A stretch of DNA of 64,000 bases from Gloeopeniophorella convolvens (taxonomy: Eukaryota > Basidiomycota > Agaricomycetes > Russulales), in the NCBI GenBank assembly GCA_022496205.1, contig WTXD01000001.1, forward strand, positions 868,001-932,000, written 5' to 3'. Positions 55,432 through 64,000 of this stretch are shown one piece after another. The translations under genes were made by a program, and so were the position numbers. The notes below the pieces were generated by a model. The model did not search any database. It saw only the letters and a list, made by a program, of their open reading frames with translations, and was not told where the DNA came from. Every line of letters begins with the position of its first letter. Position 1 is the first letter of the stretch.

Positions 55432-57201
55432 TTAGATGGGTGCGGCAAGATCACGCCTAATCTGGCGCCAGATGGCATTCTCCTCCGGGGTCATGGTCAT
55501 AGGTGCCGTTATATAGACCACTCCCTGGTCCAACGTTTGAATGCCTTGCTTCAACTGCTCCTTCTCCTCGGAACTCATCTTTGCTAGCCAATGATGTGCG
55601 ATGTACAGCTTTTTCAGCGGTATCTTGCATTCAGAGCGTTTGCGCGCAAGCGTGATTACGCTCGTCACACCGACTTCTTGCACCTCCATACATTCCAACC
55701 AAGGAAGGGCATAGACGGGCCCAGGAATAGTAGCAACAAGATGCTCCAGCTCCTCTGCACTAGGCTGGAGGGGGATATCATCGCGGGTGTTCAAGCGGAT
55801 GTCTGCTGCAAATACTTCGAGCATGTGGGGCTGCATTTTTGCCAAGCGTAAGTACTTGACCTTTGGGATGGAACAGAAAAATTGAGTAAGGATGCGCAGG
55901 TTATGGCTATGCCTGGAAAGTTCCACGGAGTAGAGCGACAACATGATAAGCTCGGGGAACTTTCCGGTCAACGCCTTGAGGATGGGGCCATGGTCCGGGC
56001 CGATGACGTTGAGTAGTGTCATGTCGCGGACGTTCGGGGCGTGAAAAAGCCCCGCGCAGAAAACAGCGTATGGGATTGGCATGTCACCAAGGACGAAGGA
56101 CTCCAGTCGAGGGAGGACGACAGGGTTGTATGACGACATATCTGCGGCCGACGGTTGGACTGGGCCTGCGCCGTCAAGCGACAACTTCTTGAGATAGGGA
56201 CTGCTTTTGAGCATCTCGCGGAACCGGCGGAGGCTGGGCCCCACGTTCGGCGGCATACGACGCAAGTCGAGGGTGGAGAGGTTGGAGAGGGCGCATTTGT
56301 CCCAATCGAGGTGGATGCCATTCAAGCAAATGTTACTGACGTGGGATGTATTGTCGCCAGCCAAGGTCAGAGCATCCTGGTAGCGTGAGAGAGGATAGCC
56401 AGGGCCTCCCCAGTGATATGGGCGACCGGTGCGGTGGACCTCGATGCGCATGAGGTGGCGGAGCGAGCGCGAAACACTGTAGAGTTTGTCGAGGAATACG
56501 AGGACTGCTGGCCATATTTCGACAATGATAATGAGCTGGCGAAGTTGGGTGGCCTTCGTTGTGATGATGCTCATAAGTTGGTCCATGTCGTCGCCGGTCA
56601 TAGGTCGAGCTGGGTTGATCCTGGATCTCTCATCATCTTCGATACGAATGTCGAGGGTAGCCGTTCCAGATCTCTGGAAGAAAAGCATGGACCGGTTGTA
56701 GGCAATCTTCGCGTCCCTAAACCAAATGGTGTTCCACAGCGTCTGGTCGTGGATAGCGACGTCACGCCAATACTGGCAAACCCAGGTCAGCTGAAACCGC
56801 GTTTTAATGCCTTCGGCTGAGGTGAGCGAAGACCACGCGACTATGCGGAAGATGTTCGCGATGATCTCGACAGGAAGGTCGTTAATGGGGAACAGTCTCC
56901 AGAGGAGAAGTGCACGCTTGATTCGCGCGTCTGCTAACGCGTGCGGAGCATTGGGATCCCGCTGGAGGGCGAGTTGTGGGGCTGCCTGCATATTCAGTAT
57001 GCGGGCCTTGTACGCCGCGGCAGTTTTCCTGTACCGGGCGACGACCTCCTTCGAGTCCCGGGCCTCGGGCACAGGCATTCTGCGTAGCGCCACGAGTATC
57101 TGTTGGTTCTCGAATTGACCCAATGTCATCGGGGGTCCGAGCTTCAAGGCAGGGCGGGGAGGCAACGGCGCTTGCGTTTGCTTTGGCTGCTGGGCTTCCA
57201 T
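55432..57201 (-). CDS. F-box protein with leucine-rich C-terminal region, single exon
   Basis: Probable substrate receptor of an SCF ubiquitin ligase. One uninterrupted 589-codon frame, rare in this intron-rich window. The N terminus includes a helical segment (VVARYRKTAAAYKARIL). The F-box lies at about residues 103-150: INDLPVEIIANIFRIVAW, then LTWVCQYWRDVAIHDQTLW. The rest has irregular leucine-rich units, for example LSNLSTLDLRRMPP, SSPYLKKLSLDGAG and LPRLESFVLGDMP. This architecture belongs to a very large Agaricomycete family with rapid turnover, so orthology and target cannot be given. Confidence 0.88.
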   Translation of the reverse strand: MEAQQPKQTQAPLPPRPALKLGPPMTLGQFENQQILVALRRMPVPEARDSKEVVARYRKTAAAYKARILNMQAAPQLALQRDPNAPHALADARIKRALLLWRLFPINDLPVEIIANIFRIVAWSSLTSAEGIKTRFQLTWVCQYWRDVAIHDQTLWNTIWFRDAKIAYNRSMLFFQRSGTATLDIRIEDDERSRINPARPMTGDDMDQLMSIITTKATQLRQLIIIVEIWPAVLVFLDKLYSVSRSLRHLMRIEVHRTGRPYHWGGPGYPLSRYQDALTLAGDNTSHVSNICLNGIHLDWDKCALSNLSTLDLRRMPPNVGPSLRRFREMLKSSPYLKKLSLDGAGPVQPSAADMSSYNPVVLPRLESFVLGDMPIPYAVFCAGLFHAPNVRDMTLLNVIGPDHGPILKALTGKFPELIMLSLYSVELSRHSHNLRILTQFFCSIPKVKYLRLAKMQPHMLEVFAADIRLNTRDDIPLQPSAEELEHLVATIPGPVYALPWLECMEVQEVGVTSVITLARKRSECKIPLKKLYIAHHWLAKMSSEEKEQLKQGIQTLDQGVVYITAPMTMTPEENAIWRQIRRDLAAPI

Positions 57202-57856
57202 CTGATATGCGTCAGGGAGAAGTCAATAGAGGATGGATTGGCTATCCTTACCGTGGAGGTAATCAGCTCGGGTCCGCTCTCGAGGTGAAGATGGGAAAAT
57301 TGGCGAGAACGGTCGCCCAAGAAGACGTGTGGGCTTATATGGGACCGAGGGGAACAAAGACGCTGATCAACCGGGCCAGAGAAGAGGAAAGTGGCAAGCT
57401 GAGCGGAGAAAACATGGTATGTGTGTGTCCGCAGAGTCCACGGGAACAACGGCTAAGGGAGTTGTTTGTCCATGTGGGCGCCGCATTTATGCCCCGATTT
57501 TGGGTGCAGCGCTTGTTCTTTCCAACAAACATAATCGATCAAGACACTCACCGGGTTTTTTTCGCTTGTGCTTGACTCTGTGTCCTCTGAGTTGCTCGCT
57601 GGCCAGGCAACGCGACAGGGACGATGCTGTGCTCGATCTGGCCACAAGAACGGGACATCTCGCCCTCTTATACAGCCTAAAATAACCTTCCCGCAGGCCA
57701 CGATCTCCGCTGCAGCGGAGTACGGACAGAAAAACTGGCGACCACACTGGACGCCATGCTGCGGTCAGCTCGCCGTAGGGTTCCTTCGGCGGACCGTTCT
57801 GTGACCAAACGGGTAAAGCTTGCTGTGGTATAGTGGATTCGGAGTTCCAGAGCATC
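57202..57856. other. Gene-poor stretch upstream of the F-box gene
   Basis: About 650 bp. Several ORFs cross it in different frames but none has domains or supporting splice sites. Confidence 0.4.
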
Positions 57857-58101
57857 TCATAGAGCCTCAATGCTCTCCTCCCTACAGAAGGGCGCAAACT
57901 TGCGCGAAGGGGAGCAAAAGCCACACGCAGGGTGAACGGCAGGACTTACCTTTTACGGCCGAGGGCGGCGTTGCCTGACACATCGGACGTCCTGCAACAG
58001 CCGCCGAGGTCCAAGCGTTGCACAAAGGCCCATGTTCGTTTGTCCGTGCTCCCCGTACGGGCGGCGAGCGAGCTGATAGCTGGAGTCTGCGGGTCAGCCA
58101 T
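57857..58101 (-). CDS. Possible small two-exon gene (58 aa)
   Basis: Weakly supported. Exon 58101-57950 opens MADPQTPAISSLAARTG, ends at a perfect GTAAGT donor, and exon 57881-57857 follows a CTTCTGTAG acceptor with the frame closing as KREESIEAL and stop. The product is soluble with two adjacent Cys (LGGCCRTS). I do not recognise it. Chance occurrence is possible since the second exon is only 25 nt. Confidence 0.3.
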
Positions 58102-59229
58102 GGTCGTTGATGGGTGGTTGAAAGATGCAGTTTGCTCCCGTTTTTGAAGCCCGCGGCACGGTCAGCGCGCGAATGTCTCAGAACTACCATACCGGGACCG
58201 TGTCGGCCCCTCTGCAAGTGCTTGAGCGTGGCAAACTCAGCCACATCGAAGCCAGCGGCTGTCGTGAACGTCCTGGTTGCCACTGACCGGTTGACCCGTC
58301 ACCTCGTCTTACAGCCCCGGTTGGGACTGGCCGGAATGGCATCCATAGGGACTCCTGCCACCTACACTCGTACGCGTGCCACTGCCACTGAGCGATCGAT
58401 GAATGCCTGACGGGTTTCTCTCGCAACCTCCATTTTGTCAGGATTCTCGCAGGAGACGCTGTCAACTCTTCCAACTATCGTAGACACGCCCAGCCGTCAT
58501 CGACCCCGGTACGCATTACAGAGTTAATCTCTCTCTCTCGTCCCCACGGACTCAACACCGTCGGATGGAGAGACCCATGGTCAACCTTGGTCAGCCCCTG
58601 CGCGCAGCTACGATCTCTTTCCTCCCTCCGTACCGCCGTCCGATTTGAAGACAACCGACCCAGTCGCAACTCAAACTTCCTCGATGCTAGGTACAAGACC
58701 ACTCCCTGGTATTCAACGCTTATTTGGTACGAGTATTACCGACGTCTCTGTCTCCACGATTGAATTGTCATCTCCTGCGACATACATGTTTCGAAGTCCG
58801 ATTTCCTTTGTTAATGCCCGTTGCGGATGTGCCATTATCTCCCCATCTTGATCATGGAGATGATCTCCGAGGGAGGCCACGCAAGCGGGCCCGCCTCTAT
58901 CCTTTCCACAAGCTCTCCAGCGCGACGCTCAGAGTGCCATTCGGGCGACCCTTTTCCGGCCGGCTTTCGTTGCTTCTCGGCACATGTAGGATATCATCGA
59001 CCATCACAGATACGATGACTAGTATGACACTGTTACTGGTCGCGATACAAGATACAAGGAATTGCTACAAGCTAGGACCACCCCCCAGAGAGACAGCAAG
59101 AGTAAGGTAAGGAGTAATGATACGTAAGAAAAAATCACTATCGTTAGATCGTACCGTTACATTCACATCAACAAAATTTAGTCGCAACAATCTTCGGACA
59201 GAAAAAAGGCTTCATGTATACAACTCACT
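58102..59229. other. 1.1-kb stretch without a recognisable gene
   Basis: I see no domain, repeat or RNA here. The right end is the 3' flank of the PB1 gene. Confidence 0.45.
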
Positions 59230-61525
59230 TCAATCAAAGTCCGGGGCTTGCACGCCAGAACCAGACGGGTCCACCGAGTTGCTCTCAGTATTTGCCTCTA
59301 GAAGCTTTTCCAGGACCTCGCTCATAACGTCGTCTTCCATTTCCTTCGTGATCTCGGTTCCATCGCCGGGGAGACGCGACCCAACAACTGTGCGAAGTGC
59401 AGGGTAAACGGATTCGTGGAAACCCATCTAGTATTGATGTCAATCGCACGCGTAGACAGATAAAGAGTAGGCACTACGTACGCCCTCAAGCCTCTCGACG
59501 ACCGTATCGATGTGCTGAGCCTTCCTGTTGTCACGATACGCGCGATCGCCACGCTGCTTCGCGGGGCTACGTGGAACATTGTTCATCTCCCATTGCGGGA
59601 ACCCGCCACGGGCGTTACTGATGATCTGCCTAAGAGGGGGTGGCACAGCCGTAGGCGGGCTGAACGGGCGCGGAGGCTCGGCATCTGAAGGACTCATAGA
59701 ATCTGAGGTATTGCCTTCTTGGGCTTGCGCGCCAGTGGGGGACCTTGGGCTGCATTCACTCGTTATCAGCGATATAGATGACCCCCGCGTTGGAGATGAC
59801 TTGCCTGCGCACAGCACCTTCCGCAAAGCGCCTTCGTTCACGGCGTCTAGCCTCCTGCTCTTGGCGGTATCTCTCCTTCTCAGCCTTGTAATTGGCTTTC
59901 GCAGCTTCGAGAGATGCCTTGAGCTCAGATGCGCTTGGGCGCGCCCTCCTGTTTGCTGAGGCGATGTAGTAAGAGACCTCTGGAGGAGGTGCGACACCGA
60001 AACTGGCGTCTTCATCGTGTACATCAGGGGTTGCCCCCGGGAATGGCCTGAACTGGTTCCATGCGGGTGCGGCACCCACAACGCCGGGAGGCGGAGGCGG
60101 CATTACGCCCACCGGTGGAGGCGGCATCCCCGGCCGGAAGGGAGGTGACATGGCGCTGGATGGATGGAGAGAGGTCGCACCAGTCAGAGGAGACTGTCTT
60201 GGGGTGGTGTCCCATTGACTCGGGGCATTGGGAGGATGATAAAGGGGGAAAGCACCAGGTGGGTGAGGTGCTTGTGTGGCACCAACGGGGTTCACACCAG
60301 GGGAACGGGGAGCACCCGTACTAGGATTGAAACTGGCTTCAGAAGAAGGCTCGACATCACCTGCCCCGAATGCGCGTAAGATGTTTGCAATGGCCTCAGT
60401 GACTCGCCTCGCGGCCTCTTGCTGAGCCCTCTGGTGGATCTCCTGGTGAACTTCTTGGACCGCATGTTGTATTCGCTGAGCACCAGTAGCCGCGGCTGCT
60501 TGAGCATCGCGTGCAGCGCGCTGGATGTCTTCCGCAACGCGAGCCATGGAATCACGCTGAGCATTCCAGTACGATCCACTGCCGACGTTTCGAAATAAGG
60601 AGCGCAGATGTTGACCAACTTCAGGGTGTTCCAGGAACATCCCATTGAGTGAATTGAGTAGGGAGGCAAGATCGTTAGAGAGTGAGACATTGGGGTCGAC
60701 GGAAGGGTCGAGTTCCGGAGTTGATGGATCTGGGAAAGAGCCCGGGACACTCGGCTGTGTTGCCTCACCACGGAATTCCGCACCCCCTGCGGGTGAAGGA
60801 GGGACAACTGGTGTGGGGGTAACGGACTCGCGGGCGGGAGTAGAGACAGCTGGGGGTGGTCCGAACGTCCCGGAGCTCATTGGGCGCAAGCCATGAACTT
60901 GAACATGGATTGGTGGCTTTGAAGAAGTCTCTTCTCCTAGCATAGATACGGAGGAAGAAACGTCGTCCGCGACGGACGCGCGCAGGTCGCGGGCTTTGCC
61001 CTTGCCGTTGTCCCTTGAAGATACGTCGCCCGGATCTGTGGCGGGTTCGCTTTCCTTCTCCACGTCTTCGTCTACTACCTCAACAAAAGCATGCGGAAAG
61101 TTCACGTCTGGATCGAGAGGTGATGGGATGAAGACGTTGCCGAGTGGGAGACGCTCCCAGTCTTGGTCGACTTCAAATATGAGTCCGGGTGGCCCTCCGA
61201 ACGTGTTCCGGGTAGATGACTGGGGTGAAGGAGGATCGTCTTTACTCGCCTTGTCGGCACCGCGGAGAGAACCCAAGTCGACAACATGGAATTTGATGAG
61301 TTGACCGGGCTGAATTGTGTCGTAGAAGTCACGCAGCTCGTCCTCCGAGCTCAGAGTGACCTCATCTCCATCTGCATCCACGTAAGATGCTCCGACTCGG
61401 CTAAGCGGGATGTTGTAGAGTGCCTGGATCCGCGCGGCGAGCACGTTCCAGGACGGCAGGATAGGAAATGAGACGCGGCGGGTGAGGCCGTCAGATATGG
61501 ACAGTTTGAAGTGGACGGGATTCAT
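59230..61525 (-). CDS. PB1-domain protein with UBA-like C terminus
   Basis: Unknown adaptor. Exons 61525-59818, about 59717-59482, and 59427-59230; about 713 aa. N-terminal PB1 domain (1-85): VHFKLSISDGLTRRVSFP with basic Lys7/Arg16-17, and the acidic OPCA motif YVDADGDEVTLSSEDEL, so both interaction faces are present. A candidate LIR, DQDWERL (Trp123..Leu126), follows. Residues 190-570 are mostly disordered Pro/Ser-rich sequence around an Ala/Gln-rich helix (ARVAEDIQRAARDAQ onward). A charged coil (KANYKAEKERYRQEQEARRR) comes next, and the end is VVERLEGMGFHESVYPALR, reminiscent of a UBA domain. The last intron (59481-59428) joins EG to MGF. The middle intron near 59718-59817 is uncertain; a 99-bp GTGCTG intron keeps frame. 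Confidence 0.8.
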
Positions 61526-61699
61526 GAGAGGAGAGGATCAATGAGCGCATCCTTGGGATTGCTTTCGGCCACTCCGCTATATCCAAGGTAATTCAAACTC
61601 CGACTGCTGCGCTCCTCATATTCGTACCACTGCTACACCTGCTGCGCACTCTCTAGATCCTTTACATGCTATGTACTTCAACCTGCTGCAACACTCCGT

Positions 61700-63251
61700 T
61701 CATGCGAAGATGGCAATGCGCGGGTCAATCTCCGCAGGGTCGTTCAGCTGCAATGGGGAACTCGTTGGTGCTCCCTCCGCAAAGAATGGCATGATACGCA
61801 CCCTCAGGTTGATGTTGAGAGCGCTGATAGCCTGGATCTCGCTCTCGGTCAGGTCAAATGAGTTCACATCCAGGTTCGACACAAGGCGTGGGTACGCGTT
61901 CGTCTTGGGGAGGACTGCAATGCCGCGCTGCGTAGCCCAGCGCAAGAGGACCTGGCCGGATCTGTGATGCGTTGAGTCCACACTATGCTTGGCTTGCACC
62001 GAGGGTAACCACCCCTTCCGTGAGCCTGAGCAGCCTTCACAACCGGATCCTGCTCGAATAACGACTTAACGCCGCCCTTGAAGCCCAGCTCCAGGTAGCT
62101 TTGGGGGCCGAAGGAGGAGTACCCTGTCACAGCAATCCCAAGCGTTTTGGCCAGCTTCAAGAGGCATCCTGGGTCAGGTACGGGTGGTGTTCGACCTGCA
62201 GACTTGAGGCTCTATGCGGGCGTAACGTAAGATATCGACGATCAGAGAACCACCGACGTTGCTAAAGGAGACATCATTATGTGGCACCAGAAGGATGAAT
62301 AGGCGCCTACCTGATGCCAATATTCTTTGCGAGTCCCTCATCGACCAGCTCCTCCATCGCCTGCCAGGTCTCCTGGTACGGAGTGTTCTCTAGAACCTCT
62401 GGTTAACGCTGCTCCCAAAAGTAACAAGATAAGAGCACATACGGAGGTTGACCGTCTTGCCATCATCAGCCCACCATTCCGGGGGGTAGCGGTGCTTGGG
62501 GTCGACGTATGCCAGAGAAACGGGGAAGTGCACAAGGAAGAGATCGAAGTAATCGATACCCCAGAGGTCGAGCTGCATCCTCGCTGCGGCCTTGGCCTGA
62601 ACAACGATGGTGTCAACCTCGAGGCAATCGCAGGACGAAAATTCCACTTGCGTGGTCATGCGCGTGGAAAGTATTCCAGAGCTGGACAGACAGGTCAGTG
62701 CCTCCAAACTTTCAATGATCGAATCGGATATTCTCTAACCTTCGAGGTGATGACTTGAGGAATCGGAATCAGACCAATCCCACGATGTTTACGCGGATCA
62801 CTTACAGAGTTCCTCGCGCTTGATGATGCCATCCTGGATTGCGCGGCGCACACCCTCACCAGCCTCTTTCTCATTGCCATAATCACCAGCGCCATCGAGG
62901 AGCGGTACCCGACCTTGATAGCATTGTACACGGTCTGGAGGAGTAGATACCATGTCATAATTCTCGTCCAGCGCCAAAAGAAGACATCGACTCACATCCG
63001 CGCACTCGCTCTTGCTAATCTAAGGTCTCATCAGAGGATTGTTTCACTGGCCTCAAGTTACACAAACCTTCCAGAGGCCCAAGCTGGTCGTCGATAAAAT
63101 GCGATCAGTCCTCCGTAAATTCTCTGATTATGTCTGCCTCTCACCCCACAAGAGGCATCTAGCCGAGAGAAGCATCAATGTGCTGGCTGCGAGATCAAGA
63201 GCTTGAAGTGCACACCTTCTGGCCGGTTCTCTTCAGCACGACGCTTGCCAT
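61700..63251 (-). CDS. Aldo-keto reductase, D-xylose reductase type, with apparent lost bases
   Basis: NAD(P)H-dependent aldose reductase. Eleven exons: 63251-63216, 63158-63145, 63083-63068, 63019-62996, 62934-62806, 62753-62740, 62681-62652, 62596-62443, 62398-62311, 62261-62013, 61961-61700. Spliced start: [19 protein letters not shown], then [20 protein letters not shown]. Catalytic residues are visible: Asp and Tyr in [16 protein letters not shown], Lys in LFITSKLWNTFH, His in [10 protein letters not shown]. Later blocks: [51 protein letters not shown]. Four single-base deficits break the frame (around 62899, 62198, 62165 and 62013); adding them gives 1020 nt, 339 aa. The intron 62651-62597 has a GC donor (CAC/GCAAGT). 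Confidence 0.85.
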
Positions 63252-64000
63252 GATGGGGTTTGTTGAGAGGATGGTTCAGATGGGAATGAGATGGTAGATA
63301 AAGGTCAGCGGGCGAATAAAAGGTCCGGCAGAGTCTCGGGCATTTATAGGATCCAGCTGGGACCATACGGTCCGGCGAGGGCCACCAACGCAACACCGAC
63401 GTGTCGACTTCGCAGAATTCCCAAGCAGAATCCCCAAGACAAGAACTCGGGGGAGTTGGCGGTCACCAGACTGGACGTCAGGTCGATCGTCTACGGCGGC
63501 GATATGCTCAAATGTTTTCGCCATGAAGCCTCGAAACACAGTGTGCTAACCACCGAAGCCTCTACGTCGTAGTTTTGTAGACGGTAAGATGGCCTTCACC
63601 CTGGGTAGTTCAGACTTGGCGACTCCTGAAACCTGAGGCACCGTTCACAGAGAACGACTGTATGGGAGATCTTGGGATGTATATTTGCTTCAGAACCAAG
63701 GGCGGATGTCCGGGTGGTGCTCTCTGAACTGAAGAGGAGCGAGCGGAGGATCGATCTGCTGATCATACCATATCGAGTTCCAATCACCCGCCCCGACGCG
63801 ACGTCTCACAGGGCCGTGGCGGACCGTGCATCCCATCCACCTCGGTCATCAGTTCGAGTGGGACTACAAGCAACAACTTCAAAGTGACTGGAATAGATGT
63901 GGCATTTAGTCCTTCGTTGTGATGGGAATCAATTCGAGCCAATGTTCGAGCAAGTCCTCTGCGAGAGACATTGAATTACACTCGGATCTCGGTTCACGTT
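63252..64000. other. Upstream region of the aldo-keto reductase to the window end
   Basis: About 750 bp. Besides the TATA box at 63342-63348 I find no supported feature. Confidence 0.45.
63342..63348 (-). promoter_or_regulatory. TATA box of the aldo-keto reductase
   Basis: TATAAAT on the minus strand, about 91 bp before the ATG at 63251. Consistent with a sugar-inducible gene, though no regulator site is identifiable. Confidence 0.45.

Noticed and set aside
57329..57685. 118-codon plus-strand ORF
   Set aside because: No recognisable features and it overlaps other equally random frames.
59440..60081. Long minus-strand ORF in a second frame over the PB1 gene
   Set aside because: Only its 3' part (PRPFSPPTAV onward) belongs to the PB1 protein after splicing; the 5' part is a shadow of the charged coiled-coil exon.

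Overview
The window is nuclear DNA of a filamentous basidiomycete, most probably an Agaricomycete. The evidence is: genes broken by many introns of about 43-60 bp with GT..AG ends; a DUF6533-type 7-TM-like membrane protein and an F-box protein of the kind expanded in mushrooms; and fungal housekeeping genes (POM152, TTI1, POP3, VTA1, fused PABA synthase). The species is not identifiable from the sequence alone. About 32 protein genes sit on alternating strands, often head-to-head or tail-to-tail with only 18-300 bp between them. I found no rRNA, tRNA, CRISPR, insertion sequence or clear transposon.

Layout. 0-8 kb: DUF6533 membrane protein (off the left edge), tail-anchored thioredoxin, nucleoporin POM152 (12 exons). 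8-14 kb: inorganic pyrophosphatase, gamma-tubulin complex protein 4, TBC-domain protein with degenerate catalytic fingers. 14-20 kb: a 53-aa three-exon gene, RRP1, 5-hydroxyisourate hydrolase, NEDD8-conjugating UBC12, a 2-oxoglutarate/Fe(II) oxygenase. 20-29 kb: fused PABA synthase, TTI1, dCMP deaminase, RNase P/MRP subunit POP3. 30-38 kb: GNAT acetyltransferase, arrestin-like protein, VTA1. 38-46 kb: proline-rich coiled-coil protein, GNL1-type GTPase, FSP1/AIFM2-like oxidoreductase, SAM methyltransferase fused to an extra helical region. 46-55 kb: UTP17/NAN1, two tandem homeobox genes, a COX14-like small protein, YTM1. 55-64 kb: F-box protein, a long sparse region, a PB1 protein with a UBA-like C terminus, and an aldo-keto reductase of xylose-reductase type.

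Several genes share a theme of ribosome synthesis (RRP1, UTP17, YTM1, GNL1), but they are scattered and I do not call this a functional cluster. No secondary-metabolite or defence cluster is evident.

Two points matter for any user. First, RRP1, HIU hydrolase, the 2OG oxygenase, FSP1-like, GNL1-like and the aldo-keto reductase cannot be read through in one frame. In each case the conserved protein resumes after adding one base, often in a short homopolymer, and no gene needs a base removed. This looks like systematic under-calling of bases in the assembly rather than six independent pseudogenes, but raw reads are needed. Second, the most interesting biology is the tandem homeobox pair with a shared intron inside the homeobox and a shared C-terminal motif, and the PB1 + LIR-like + UBA-like protein, which has the outline of a selective-autophagy adaptor.
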